A DNA stretch of 64,000 nt from Diphasiastrum complanatum (taxonomy: Eukaryota; Streptophyta; Lycopodiopsida; Lycopodiales; Lycopodiaceae), in the NCBI GenBank assembly GCA_029204225.1, contig CM055102.1:5137520-5201519 (forward strand), given 5' to 3'. A model generated the notes under the pieces. The model searched no databases. It saw only the letters and a list, made by a program, of their open reading frames with translations, and was not told the origin of the DNA. Positions within the stretch are counted from its first letter, which is position 1, and every line of letters begins with the position of its first letter. Made by a program: the position numbers and the translations under genes. Below are positions 1 through 11,298 of this stretch, piece by piece.

Positions 1-129
1 CTTCCTCACTCGTTTCATAACTTGGTGGTACGGATTTTTCTTTTATAGTGCATTCTATTTGTAGGTGGATTGATAAACACAGGTGCATGTTGGTCTACAT
101 AAGCCAAACGCCTCTTGGCTATTTGTGAA

Positions 130-1060
130 TTTTTCATCGGGCAATCTCAGCATGGATGATTAACTCCGCATTGTGAACACGAGAGATCGAATGTCGATGG
201 ACCCCTTGATGTGGACATTCAGCACAACGGTGTTTTCCTCCGCATCCATAGCATCTTACCGAGTGCAATACACCATCGCATCTAAGTTGATAGGCATATA
301 CTGGTAATAGATTCTCCATAGGATCTTCCATAAAATAGATTGGGAGGCTATTGTGGTCCTCCATTGAGTTCGGTGACATGCAAGATGATATAACCAAAAC
401 TTCCACCTTGCCACTGTTTGTTGATGAAACTCACGATTTAGGTGGACCAATTTGACATCCATCCTTTTGGTGAGTTCCTTGTTGGCTTGATTTTGCTTGT
501 GACCTCTAAACAATTGGATCTGGCTGTCTGGTCTTCTGCTCCACCTTTGGTCCATATCGAGGGTTCTTGATTGGACATCATGCACTCGGTTGATTTTCAA
601 AACAGTATGTACATTCGTCCTTCTCAAGAAAATTGACCGTGTGTTGCACTTAGTTGCCTTTCATAGGGTTCCATTCTTTCTTGATCATCGCTTGTTGATG
701 ACTTTTGTTCCTCTGATTTTCCATCTGATGATTCAACAATGTGATAGGGGGAATCCATCATCCCATGTGAGCTTTCCATCATGGCAGCATCCTTACAGAG
801 TTGTGCAAGTGATGCATAAGATGCTAATTTTGCCATACCAGATCTAATCTTTTTGGGCAGTCCAGCATAGTATTTTGCCATGATGATCTGTTAAGGAATC
901 AAACATTTTTTCACTAGATGGAAGATCCAATAGTGAAGTCGTGGATTGTTTCTTCAGGAAACGTCTTTAGTTTTGATAAACCTGTAAGGGCGGTCTCCAT
1001 AGCTCAGCACTAGAATGTCGCAAAGTAGCTGGTTGGTGGATTGCTTCAAGGTCTGCACAA
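130..1060 (-). pseudogene. G1: Gypsy-type gag remnant
   Basis: Reverse-strand reading gives pieces of a retrotransposon gag (nucleocapsid/capsid precursor) in several broken frames. The 5' part (about 1,055-620) resembles the end of a Retrotrans_gag domain, with LPKKIRSGMAKLASYASLAQ followed by an acidic stretch. The 3' part (406-134) has a cysteine cluster, CYGCGGKHRCAEC, resembling the atypical zinc knuckles of G2 and G7. Stops and frame changes near 620 and 890 make it a pseudogene. No protease or polymerase follows before the window edge, so the element is cut there or truncated. A LTR-like block adjoins at 1,062. The Gypsy assignment rests on gag style only. Confidence 0.6.
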
Positions 1061-1061
1061 T

Positions 1062-1577
1062 GATGTTAGCTAATGACATGCCTCGAGGTGTCGATGCAGG
1101 GCCTCTCGAGGTGTCGATGCAGGGTCTCTCCACTCAAAAGGGCTTCTAGCAGAGATGAAGTTGAGAGCCGAGTCTGAGAGCATGAAAATTATTAGTGCTA
1201 GGCTAATTGAATATTCTGTGAGTCCCATGGTAATTCCCGAAAGATGGATAGCCATGTGGGAGCTAGTAATTTAGACTCTCTCAACTTAAGTTATGATTTT
1301 TAATAAAGAGGCCTCCTACTATCAAATAATAGATGGAACTCAAAATATTATAGATTGGGGTTTACTCAGTTGCAAGAGTTGGACTCCAAAATAAGATACA
1401 ATTGAGTTCTACAGCTCGTGGGTATAGATAGGAGCCTCCTCCACGAGTTCTGGAGCATGTGTATGTACTGAAATGCTGTTGCTTTGTTAATTAAAGATCA
1501 GTCTACTTCCATTTCCTTCCATGCTCTATCTTCAACAATACTTTATTGATGTGCATAAAATTTAGATTTCTATATAT
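1062..1577. repeat. LTR-like block shared with G7
   Basis: No coding signal. The stretch about 1,140-1,260 matches 49,520-49,650 by eye (shared run gagtcccatggtaattcccg versus a near-identical counterpart, then aaagatgg), so both are copies of one Gypsy LTR family. A 21-23 bp unit, ctcgaggtgtcgatgcaggg, is tandemly duplicated at about 1,082-1,123. In G7 this LTR sequence has the same orientation relative to a reverse-strand gag, so it probably belongs to G1. LTR ends are not resolved. Confidence 0.45.
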
Positions 1578-2497
1578 GATATTTCGATGACCATGGTAGA
1601 TAGAGCACGAGAGTGGTTTTTCAACCTCGATCGTGACGATCGACAAGACTGGTCAGAGTTGAAAGAGTCTTTTATTAAACACACCAACCTTTCAGACTCA
1701 CATAGAGCCCCTTTATACGAATTAGTAATATAAAAATTAAAAAAATATGAACGCGTACGTGACTATATTGAGCGCTTTAAACATCTCAGAAGTCAAGTCC
1801 AGGAACAATCAACTGATAAAATGTTGATCATATGGTTTATAGTTGGCCTTCTCAAACACATCCGTAAAGAGCTTAAACCTAGCAAAGAGTATTTTACTCT
1901 TAAATCTGCTATGTCCGATATGCCATTCATGAAGAAGATGAAGGTTCTGATGATGAGGACCAGAAAGAGAAAAGAGCTCATCGTGGATTCTATGATAACC
2001 GTCCCAGTGAGCCCCGAGATTTTGACCAAGTCTGGAAATCTTAGTTTGAGTTGATGAATCACCAACATCAACAACAAATGGAGAAACTCAACAAAGAGTT
2101 TCAACAAGCCTTAAAATCTTTCCAAAGTCGATTGCCAGGGCAATTGCCATCTATTAATGCTATCCATAGGCGAGAAGACACCTGATGCCCACAATGTCGT
2201 GGCGTACATACCGGTAATGAGTGTCCCTTACAACATCCTTACGAACCGCAACGCTGTATATTGTTTGATACAACCACCCATACCACATCCAGCTGTAGGT
2301 ACAACTCACACAACATGCAATACTCTCGAGCTCAACAGTATGCCCCACGAGGAAACCCACAACCACCATATAACCCATGTTATATGACTCCAGTCCAAGT
2401 CCAGGAATTGCCTAGACAACAACTACCTCTACAACAACAACGCTTGGCACTTCCAGGTCCAAGAGGATTTGCTCCATCCAACAGGCCAAACCTGTGA
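1578..2497 (+). pseudogene. G2: Gypsy gag remnant
   Basis: Forward-strand gag fragment. It begins near TMVDRAREWFFNLD, then DYIERFKHLRSQVQEQ, then an acidic linker and a Gln-rich tail with two weak Cys/His clusters (CPQCRGVHTGNEC near 2,190). The segment DYIERFKHL(R/K)SQV is nearly identical in G7 (minus strand, about 51,750), so they are one family. At least one stop (near 1,731) and two frameshifts (near 1,920 and 2,190) interrupt it. Gag would build the cytoplasmic virus-like particle. No protease or reverse transcriptase follows; the sequence changes abruptly near 2,500. Confidence 0.7.
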
Positions 2498-3469
2498 AGA
2501 TTATTAAAATATTATCTTCCTATCTCAAGTTTGGGGCCATGTCCATGGTTATTTCCACTAAATTTCATGTTGTACATAAAAGGTACGTGAATTGGGCACA
2601 TAACCTTCTAGTATAGGTCAGATTTGAGTTAGATAGATTCAATTTTGATGACATGCAGAAGTTTAGATAGCATGCAATATCATACTGTATGCATGCAAGC
2701 CACATGCAATCAATGCATGCAACATGCAAAGAGGAATCTGTGATCTACACATGTCTAGGTAGTTTTATGAGTTGACATGCAGTACATGCAACATCCATGC
2801 ATGCAGTTACACATGATCTCTTGTAGGTGAATTAGTTCAGTTAAGTGGACTTTCCACGCAACTCCATTGTAGGAATTCGAGTCTCTCTCATGTAGAGAAA
2901 GGTTGGCATGTTTTGCCATATTGTGAATAATGAGATTTTGGTGTTTTGGACTCATTCTCTCTCTACTTGAGTTTTCCATCATTGATTTTCTCTCTCTACC
3001 AAATCAATTTGATTTATTTTTAGAAGAGTTTTAGGCAATCAAAGAGTTTGAGAGAGTACTCAACTCGTGGGATATGCCAAAGTGAGCACACATAAGTTCT
3101 TTTCACCATATTCATCAATTTTCACTGTCAATCAAGTAGAATTGGATAGAAGTGATTTTTCTGAGGTCTTAGACTTTTTATTTCACACAAATTACTGTGT
3201 TTGAGCTGAAAGTAAGTTCCTAGAGAGTTTATCAGTACTTTGAAACTCGTGGGAGAGATAGACTTCTTACTTGCATGTGTTTTTTTTTTGTGACTGAAGC
3301 AAGATCCAAATTCAAGATAGATTGATTTTCTGTGTTGAAAATTTGTTCTCACATCTGTTGCTAGATTTCATAGGTTGGATCAACATCAGTGTTAGATCCT
3401 AGATTGAGATAGGAAACAACATCCTTTCAACTTCATTTTTTATCATTACTAGAATTTCTCATAGAGAAA
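2498..3469 (+). repeat. C1 upstream LTR/leader with CATGCA cluster
   Basis: No ORF of note. The position directly upstream of the C1 gag start suggests the 5' LTR and leader of C1, but I find no tRNA-Met primer site, so the LTR boundary is unresolved. Ten copies of CATGCA lie between 2,652 and 2,805 (starts 2652, 2671, 2692, 2703, 2716, 2723, 2776, 2785, 2796, 2800). CATGCA is the core of the plant RY element bound by B3-domain factors. Confidence 0.5.
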
Positions 3470-4366
3470 ATGTCTTCATCTGCTTCACATTTCTTGGAGC
3501 ACAGTGAGAGATTAACATCTTCCAATTATGCAATGTGGAAGATTAGAATGGAATCATTATTGATTCTACAAGATGTAATGGATATTGTGAGTGGAGATGA
3601 AGAAGAACCTGTTGCACCTAATGAAGCTGCAACATTTCACAAAAGAACCAGAATTGCCCTTCATTTCATGAAAATGAATGTAACCAATGAAGTGTTAAGA
3701 GAGATCAGTACATGTACCACTACCAAAGAAGCTTGGGATACTCTAAAAACAATCTATGAATTCAAGAATACTTCTAGATTGCTTACACTTAGAAACCAAA
3801 TATTTCTAAGTTATCAGAGAGTAGATGAGAGTGCTTCATCATATGTCATGAGAGTTAAGGATCTTCATCAAGAGTTAGCTGGTATTGGTGATGCTCTTAA
3901 GAACACTGAACTTGTTCAAGTAGTCCTACATGGACTTAGAGATGAGTATGACAATATTGTGTAGACTTATGCTGTCAGGGAGGATCTTCCATCCTTAGAG
4001 ACACTACAAGGAGTTCTCATTGCTGAAGAAAGCAGACAAGAGAACAAGATGTTGAGGATCAACATACTTTCATTGAAAGATGGTGGAGATGACAAAGCAC
4101 TCTTCATCAGAGACAAGTGAAGAGGCAAGGGCAAAGGACAAAGACACTTCAAGAAGGACAAAGCCAAAGAAGGAAGTGAGGATCAGTCCTCACAAGCTAC
4201 AACATCCAGTGGCAAGAAGAAGCTGTCAAAGGTCAAGTGTTTTTTCTGTGGCAAGAAAGGACACTATGCATCAAACTGTTTCAAGAAGAAGAACCAATCT
4301 AAGTAAGCTAACCTTACTAATGAGGATGAGTGTGAGGGTGTTGAGAGTGAAAGAGAGGATTCACTA
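3470..4366 (+). pseudogene. C1: Copia gag
   Basis: Gag of a Copia element, similar in layout to those of C3, C5 and NA-2. The frame starts at MSSSASHFLEHSERLTSSNY, with the UBN2-like motif YAMWKIRMESLL, then KEAWDTLKTIYE and VMRVKDLHQELA. A stop at 3,962 is followed in frame by YAVREDLPSLETL, then a lysine-rich linker with another stop near 4,118. A canonical CCHC zinc knuckle, CFFCGKKGHYASNC, lies near 4,237-4,280. Gag binds element RNA and forms particles. Three stops (3,962; 4,118; about 4,303) mean no intact gag can be made without readthrough. Confidence 0.85.
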
Positions 4367-5770
4367 ATGATGTCTACTTTTTCATCTTTTCCTTTTAAGA
4401 ATGAAGAAGTTTGGTGGATAGATAGTGGGGCTAGTTCCCATATATCTAGTTCTAGGAACTCTTTCCCTAATCTCATGCCATATCTAGGTGCAAAAAGATC
4501 AATCTATACTGCTAATGATGTAGAGTGTAGGATTGAAGGTATTGGTAGTATTCCATTGCATGCATCATCATCAAAATATTTTTGCTTACATGATGTACTG
4601 TATGTACCTAGATTGACTAAGAATCTCATTAGTGTAGGACAATTGTTTGATAGTGGATTGGATGTCAAGTTTCAAGTTGACAAGTGTATAATCTCAAGAG
4701 AAAATGAAGTTATTGCTAGACGATCTAGAATTGGTAAGCTGTACAAACTAGATTCTAGGGAGAGTGCTAACATTTCAGATATTGCTTATGAGACTAAGGT
4801 TCTTCAGGAGGATCTGTGGCACAAGAGATTGGGTCATCCCAATTTCAAAGCCATGCAATCTATGGTCAAGGAAGGAAAAGTTGTTGGACTACCAAAGACA
4901 CTGTCAAAGGAGCTTTTGCCTTGTGAAGCTTGTGTGCTGTCAAAAAAAAAAAACAAAAGACCTTTTCCTAGATCAAGCATCAAAACGAAGCAACCATTTG
5001 AACTAGTGCACTCTATTCATTTCTCATCAACTAAGGGCAAAGGAGGAGCAAATTGTTTTGTTTTCTTTGAATGATTATACAAGATATTCTTGGATCTATA
5101 TGCTGTCTTCATAAGCCATGGTCTATGATGTTTTTCTTACTTTCAAAGCTTATGTAGAAAAGCAGTTTTCTTTCAAGTTGAAAGCTTTGAGTGATAGTGG
5201 AGGAGAATACACTTCCAATAAGTTTAAAGACTTTTGTGAGAGAGAGGGCATTCAAAGAGAGTTTTCTTGTTCATATACTGCTCAGCAAAATGGAGTTGCT
5301 GAGAGAAAAAATAGAACTTTGTGTGAATGTGCAAAAGCCATTAGTCTAGAAGCTTCTCTGCCTAAAGAATTTTGGGGAGAGGCAGTTGCATGTGCAAATT
5401 ATCTTTGTAATAGGCTTCCAAATCTTGCAATTGGAGGAAAAACACCATTTAAGATGTTGTACAAGAAAAAGCATGTTGTTAGTAGAGATGTGATCTTCCA
5501 TGAAGATCAGAAATTTAACTTGGATGATGCACAAATCAAGGAGTCTCATGCAAGATCAATTATCAACAAGGTGGTCAGGTCGAGGCTTGAGGAGGAGCAA
5601 ATTCAAGCTACCACACCAAGAAGATCTACACGAGCAAGATCTGAGCCAAGGAGGCTCACATATGATGAAGAAGGAAGGCAAGTGGAAGGTGAAACTTCCT
5701 ATCATGCTCTCTTCATATTAGATGAAGAGCCTAAAGATGTCCAAGAAGCTCTTCAATCCAAGATGTGGGT
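4367..5770 (+). pseudogene. C1: Copia protease, GAG-pre-integrase and integrase
   Basis: Continues pol. Retroviral-type aspartic protease: VWWIDSGASSHIS (catalytic D-S-G) at the start, then DVLYVPRLTKNLISVGQ. The GAG-pre-integrase zinc module follows (LWHKRLGHPNF, then CEACVLSKK). The integrase core starts at LVHSIHFSS, where the first catalytic Asp (usually HSD) is Ile. A frameshift and stop near 5,072 separate this from the second half. That half keeps LSDSGGEYTS (second Asp) and QQNGVAERKNRT (catalytic Glu). The linker before reverse transcriptase contains PRRSTRARSEPRRLTYDEE, useful for recognising the NA elements. Integrase would join element cDNA to chromosomal DNA; this copy is dead. 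Confidence 0.85.
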
Positions 5771-5777
5771 TTAAGCA

Positions 5778-6671
5778 ATGACCCAAGAGTTTGAAGCCTT
5801 GATGTCAAACAACACATGGGAGCTTGTGGAGCCACCAAACAACATGTATGTGATTGGATGTAAGTGGGTATTTAGAATCAAGTATAATCATGATGGATCT
5901 ATCACTAAGTATAAAGCAAGACTTTGTGCCAAAGGCTACTCACAAATCAAAGGTCTTGACTATGAAGATACATTTGCACCAGTTGCAAAGATGGTAACAA
6001 TCCGAATACTTATATCTCTTGCATGTTTTCACAATTGGAGTATGTTCCAGCTTGATGTTTCTAATGCATTTCTGAATGGTTACCTTGAGGAGGAGATTTC
6101 CATGGAGCAACCTTTAGGTTTTGTAAAAGAAGGTGATGAGTTAAGATGTAGGACTTAGGAGTTTTTCACTATATTCTAGGCCTTGAAATAGATTTCTGGA
6201 AAGTTCATGCATTTATAAGCCAAAGTAGATATGCACTTTCCATGCTCAAGAAATTCCAGATGGAAAATTGTAAAGGCATAGATACACCTATGGAGCACAC
6301 TATAAAAGTTCCTATGAAAGATGATGAAAAATCCTTTGAGGACATCACTGTTTATAGGAGTCTTATTGGCTCACTTATTTGGTTAACAATGACTAAGCTT
6401 TTGTGTTCATAAGCTAAGTCAACACATGTAGGATCCAAAGTTATATCACTGGAAGTTGGCTAAAAGAATCTTGAGGTATATATCTTCTACCTTAGATTTT
6501 GGACTATTCTACAAGGGAGAAGATCTGACTTTGATTGCTTTTCTAGATTTAGATTTTGTAGGAGATAGATTGGATAGAAAATCCACAAGTGCTTACACTA
6601 TATTTCTTGGAGGGAACTTGTTTTATTTTCAAGGTAGGAGGATACTAGGAGAGATAACAAAGGCCCAGTAG
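5778..6671 (+). pseudogene. C1: Copia reverse transcriptase and RNase H, deleted
   Basis: RVT_2-type reverse transcriptase N-terminus, with GCKWVFRIKYNHDG, YKARLCAKGY and the first catalytic Asp in FQLDVSNAFLNG. The frame ends at about 6,158 and resumes in what is normally about 100 residues further on (HYILGLEI). The segment that should hold YVDD is therefore deleted. The rest shows YRSLIGSL, KRILRYISSTLDFG and DRKSTSAYTIF of the RNase H region, with a stop near 6,410 and loss of the catalytic SSTEAEY part. Similarity ends near 6,671, where unrelated reverse-strand sequence begins. Confidence 0.85.
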
Positions 6672-7138
6672 CAAATTGTTGCTTGGTATTGCTCTTGATG
6701 GCTCGTTTAAGCTCTCCAAAAATGGTCTTGAACCAGTTATATGGTTTCAGAGGAGCCTTGGCTATCTTGGCATGAGAATATCCTATGCAAAATATGGAAA
6801 GTAGTTCGATCTTTTCTGAGGTTGCCAACCATCAGGAAATTGTTAAGGAGCTGAGCAGCGGTGTGAATGGCTAGATCAGTAATGGCTTCTAGAAGGTAGC
6901 CATCATTAGTCCAGTGCAAATCATTCGTAACGTCAATATAAGGCAGAGTGATAAAATTCATGTTTATTCTACCTGAGAAGGCTCTCTCATGAATACTTAT
7001 TGTAGTAAGCAGAGGCTTCGCAAGGTCATCCACTGAGTGACCTTTCTTGTGCTAGGAAGGATCATGATATCCGTTGCAGATGGGACATCACGATGGATAA
7101 TATAACGCGACGATTGAGATGTATCTGTGGAAGACATG
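6672..7138 (-). pseudogene. Unrecognised broken ORF downstream of Gypsy pol G3
   Basis: I do not recognise this protein. On the reverse strand an ATG near 7,138 opens MSSTDTSQSSRYIIHRDV. After a frame change near 7,060 the frame runs through FITLPYIDVTNDLHWTNDG, LAIHTAAQLLNNFL and VGNLRKDRTTFHIL. A second frame change near 6,790 leads to PLKPYNWFKTIFGELKRA. The composition and the long open stretch look like decayed real coding sequence. It lies 3' of the G3 pol frame in the same orientation, where some plant Gypsy elements carry an extra ORF. No signal peptide or membrane segment is visible. It could instead be a fragment of an unrelated gene or element. Confidence 0.35.
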
Positions 7139-7651
7139 ATGAACAGAAATGCCCAAGAGGGACCTTCACCCAAGTACTGTCATAAATGCAACTTTTCAAG
7201 ATCTGAACCTATACCCAACCTTTGACATTTTAAGACCATCTAGGATGTCAGCAAAGGTTTCTGAGGGGAGTAAGGTGCTCGGCGAAGGTTCCCAATATGG
7301 CATATTGTTGATCATTCGTCTAACTCAAAAATAGGTACTTTCTCTGGAAAAGGACCTTTGCCCAAGTCAATGTAGATATATCTGAAGTGGATGTACCATC
7401 TGAAAGCTCAGCGAAGGTTTTTGATAATGTATAGGCAACATATGACCAAAACAGTAATTTTATAAGTCATTTTCCATCAAAAATTATCTTTTTGAAAATA
7501 GTTTCATTCCTCTTTTTCTATTCTGATGACTTTTCTGACTTTTGCTCATCAGTCTTTTCTCTTTTTTTTTTATTGTCTTTTTCAAAAGAAATTAACTATT
7601 AAGTAGTGAAACAAAAAAATTGAAAGCAAATTAAAATAAAAGTCATTTGGG
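7139..7651. other. Non-coding stretch, probably G3 3' region
   Basis: No coding signal. Two loosely similar stretches (about 7,160-7,270 and 7,345-7,435) share ggacctt-cccaagt, accatct and tcagc-aaggttt, so a degenerate duplication is likely. Poly-T and AT-rich sequence near 7,480-7,640 precedes the end of the G3 integrase frame. Confidence 0.4.
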
Positions 7652-9070
7652 TCATGCTTCTTGAACTGGTGGAGTAGGCTGCCAAAACTTGCGTAATTGG
7701 CTGTCATTCACAGAAGTATCAAACCGTTTTCCATCCAAGTGCTCAAGAATCAATGCTCCATAGTTCAGGATTTCCTTCACTTTATACGGACCTTCACCGA
7801 TAAACTTCAATTGTCCCTTGATCAACTTGGTTTTGTACATCAGTGCAAGATCTCCTACTTTCAGATCCTTTTTGTGTAATCGACGATCGTGCCATGCCTT
7901 ATAGCGGGCTTTCTCTACTGCTAACGCATGAACTGCCATCAATCTTGTTTCACACAATTTGTGCAATGCTTCATGACGTAGTTGTAAAGACTTATCATCA
8001 TTTAACTGTTCTATTGCTGCTATGCGTAAAGATGGTATTAAAAATTCAATCGGCATGACAACATCTTGACCATAAACTAGTTGAAAGGGTATTTGATTTG
8101 TACTAGTTTTGTAAGCAGTTCTAAATGCCTATAATGTTGCATGCAGTTTATGTTCCTAATCAGATTGGCTCGCTTCAACTGTTTTCGTCATAATAGCGCA
8201 GAGAATCTTATTGGAAGATTCAGCTTGGCCATTCCCTCTAGGATAATAAGGAGTATTAAATCTGTGTATAACAAAAAAATCTTCCAGTAAACACTTTATC
8301 GTTTGATTAACAAAGTTTGTACTGTGGTCACTAACAATATCAATCAGACATTTGAATCTGATAATAATATTTTCATAGAGAAACTTGGCCATAGATTTTG
8401 CATCAGCAACTTTGACAGCTTCGGCTTCAACCCACTTGGTCATATAATCAGTTGTTACGATAATGTATCATGCCTGAGATCCTCGTGCGGCAGGATGAAT
8501 AGGACCAACATAATCCAGTCCCCATTTTTCAGATGGCGCTTGCGATAAAACCGGATGCAAGGATTCATAGTCCTGTCTAGTAGGCCGTCGTGCTCGTTGG
8601 CAAACATCACATGTCTGAATATAATTTTCTATGTCCTTATGAAGCGTAGGCTGCCAACTTGATTGCAAAAGTTTGCGAATAGTAATATCTGTAGAGAAGT
8701 GTCCTCCGCCCTTGCCATCATGTGAAAACGTGATTAAATCTGGTATTTCATGCGGTAAAACACATCTACGTAAAATATTGTCTGATCCACCACGATACAA
8801 TTGTCCTACAATCAATTGATAAGGTTGAGCATTATAAATCAATCGTCTCTTCTGTACTTTTGTCAAAGAGTCATTCGATTGTCCTAGCATCAAGGACTCA
8901 ACAATATCCGCTGCCCACTTAGGTACTGCGTCTACATAGAATAATGTAGCGTCTGGTAGTTCATTATCCGTCTCAATATTAACTGGTGCGGTTTCTATTT
9001 GCCAAACGTGGTCGGCTAGATAATGTTGCTTCCCCTTTCGAATCACAATTCGAAAGTCAAATTCAATCAA
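7652..9070 (-). pseudogene. G3: Gypsy integrase
   Basis: Integrase half of a Gypsy pol, reading down from 9,070. The H2C2 zinc module includes CDVCQRARRPTRQ. The catalytic core has WGLDYVGPIH (first Asp) and, after a stop near 8,468, MTKWVEAEAVKVADAKS, then IVSDHSTNFVN (second Asp) and PYYPRGNGQAESSNK (Glu present). Another break lies near 8,060-8,155. The C-terminal part (8,056-7,652) has YKAWHDRRLHKKDLKVGDLA and GPYKVKEIL, resembling the GPY/F module of Gypsy integrases. Catalytic residues survive but at least two stops or frame breaks do not. The chromovirus or other clade was not determined. Confidence 0.85.
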
Positions 9071-10150
9071 TAACAGTAACCGTTTTGCAATACGCCCAGT
9101 ATTTCACGTCTTGTTTACCAAGTAAAGTAACGGCTGGTGATCCGTATAAAATGCAAAGTGCATTTCCATAAGGTAATGACGAAATTTTTGAATAGAAAAA
9201 ATCATGGCTAACGCTTCACATTCTGTTATTAAATAGTTCTTCTCTGGATCTGTAAGCTGTCTTCTTGCAATTCGTATTGGATAGTCCTTCTTATAGCCGC
9301 CTGGCTGTGTCAAAACTGATCCAATTGCATATTTCAAGGCATCAGTGTGAACATGAAACTCAACTGTCGTAGTATTGGTGTTGAAATTAATGTTTTTTTT
9401 TTTAAATTTTTCAAAGGCTTCTAATGCCTCTACTGTCCAAATAGGAACAATAGTCAGTTTGTATATAGGTCTTGCTAAATCCACAAAGAAGATAATAAAA
9501 TTTCGATAGAAGTTTGCATGACCCATAAACACATAAACTCCATGAATTGTTGTTGGCGGTGGCAATTCCACAATAGCCTTGATTTTAGAATAATATGTGG
9601 CAATGCCATGTCTCGATATCACATGCCCAAGCAAAACTCCATGTGAAACCCATATCTGGCATTTTTCTGGATATAGGAAAATTTGATATTTGCGACATCT
9701 TTCAAATACTTTCTCCAATAATCGATCCAGGTGGTCTATATTTGTACTATGGACTCCCAGGTCATCCAAGTAAATTTTAAAAAATTTATGTAGATAGTCT
9801 TTAAAAGCAAATTGCATTACTCTTTGGAACAAACTTGGTGCATTATAGAGTCCAAACGACATTACTTTGTAAGCATAGGTGCCCCATTCTGTTGCAAAAG
9901 CTATTTTGTGGTGATCTGCAGGTGCAATCTTGACCTGGTTGTAACCACTAAATCCATCCAGAAAACTATAAGCTTCCGCTCCAGCAAGGCGGTCCAAAAT
10001 GCTTTCAGTAAAAGGTAACAAAAAGTGATCCTTCCTAGTCACTTTGTTCAAAGCCTTGAGATTCACATAGATTTTCAATTTCCCATTCTTTTTAGGAACA
10101 ATGACAATCAGTGAAATCCATTCCATATGCTCGATCTCATAAATGAAATC
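9071..10150 (-). pseudogene. G3: Gypsy reverse transcriptase and RNase H, 5'-truncated
   Basis: Long open stretch (10,126-9,104) with RT motifs in order: VPKKNGKLKIYVNLKALNKV, SFLDGFSGYNQ (first Asp), MSFGLYNAPSLFQRVM, then the catalytic box IYLDDLGVHS. RNase H follows (FHVHTDALKYAIGSVLTQ, LTDPEKNYLITECEALAMI, FYTDHQPLLYLV). The RT start (usual WxxPxV region) is cut near 10,150. Gag and protease are missing, and a different LTR begins near 10,199. The box reads YLDD rather than the commoner YxDD with V or M. Integrase continues downstream on the same strand. RT and RNase H copy element RNA into DNA in the particle. Confidence 0.87.
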
Positions 10151-10198
10151 GACGTCATAAAGCTACCACGCTTTTAGAGGGAGCTAAAGAAACAAAAT

Positions 10199-11163
10199 GT
10201 TTCGAACCACAAAGCTTTGTTAGCTTTCAAATTCGAGCCTGCAAAAATACAAAGGAGCTACCCACAGGCAAAGACCATCTCAAGCCACAACCACCACATA
10301 ACCGTTTCAGCCAAACAAGACACGAAGGCAAATACCTCGAAGGTCAAATGTCGACGACCGAAGGAGCTCGAAGACGAAGATCATATGTTTGAGGACCGAA
10401 GAAGCTCCAAGGAAAAGTGAAGCCCAGACGAGACATGTAGCCGAATCTCAAAGACCGAAAGGCGACGGATCTTCAAGATCCAAGTACAAAGGAGATAAAA
10501 AAAAGTACAAGGAGGATGCCCCCCTCTACGGATGATGCTGAAGGCAATCTGAATACCGTTAGAACATGCTTAATAACCGTTCTTGTAATCAGAGATTAGA
10601 TAAAACCTTTTTCTCCTCCATCTATATAATCAGATTGAAGATGAGAGAATCGGTTGAACATCAGTTAGAACATCAATTAGGCTGAACATCAGCTAGATTG
10701 AATATCAAGTTGGATTGTCAATTGGTTGAGTGTCAACATGAGCTAAACATAGTGTTGCTGAGTCGACGTCCAAGAAGTCCGCTAGTAAGTGAGATGATCT
10801 GACATTATTTGCGAGAGGCATAGTATCTCTCGTGCCGACGCGTTGTGTGGGTTTGTCACAACAACGCTCTTACAAAAGGATCATTGATAATATAGTACCT
10901 GCAATGCACATGTTGAATGATCTCGAATGCTTTGATGTCTAATTGTTGTATGTTTGTAATCAGCTGTTTATTCTTCATTTCACACACTGGTTCATCTTGT
11001 TGAATGCCTAAACTATTAAACGTAGGTCAACAGTGTCTATCTGCACCTTGGAGGACTGTAGATCTGATCAAGCAGGCAGTAGCCACCGACAGACAGAATC
11101 GAATTCCATCTAGGTTTCTCAACAGTGGAAGCAAAGTGTTCGTCGACGTCTGAGTTCTCTACA
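10199..11163 (+). repeat. Copia-type LTR, forward, apparently orphan
   Basis: Sequence bounded by TG (10,199) and TACA (11,163), followed within one base by a tRNA-Met primer site, so it reads as a forward 5' LTR. A TATA-like ctatataatc at about 10,622-10,631 sits in a promoter-like context. The sequence is richer in purine-GAC motifs than its surroundings. Only about 130 bp of leader follows before truncated reverse-strand C2 pol begins, so the rest of the element is missing. The 5' boundary is a guess from the TG and an upstream purine-rich tract. Confidence 0.5.
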
Positions 11164-11164
11164 A

Positions 11165-11176
11165 TGGTATCAGAGC
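11165..11176 (+). other. Primer-binding site (initiator tRNA-Met type)
   Basis: tggtatcagagc, complementary to the 3' end of plant initiator tRNA-Met, one base after the LTR end. It would prime minus-strand DNA synthesis. Confidence 0.8.
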
Positions 11177-11298
11177 ATTTGATGTCTGAGTTTCCTTCAG
11201 AAGGAATGCTGCACTAGCTTGAAGTAGACATTCAAATCTAAAGATCTTGGTGTATAGCTGTGATTGATAAGGAAAGTGTTGATCTGTTCAAACCATGC

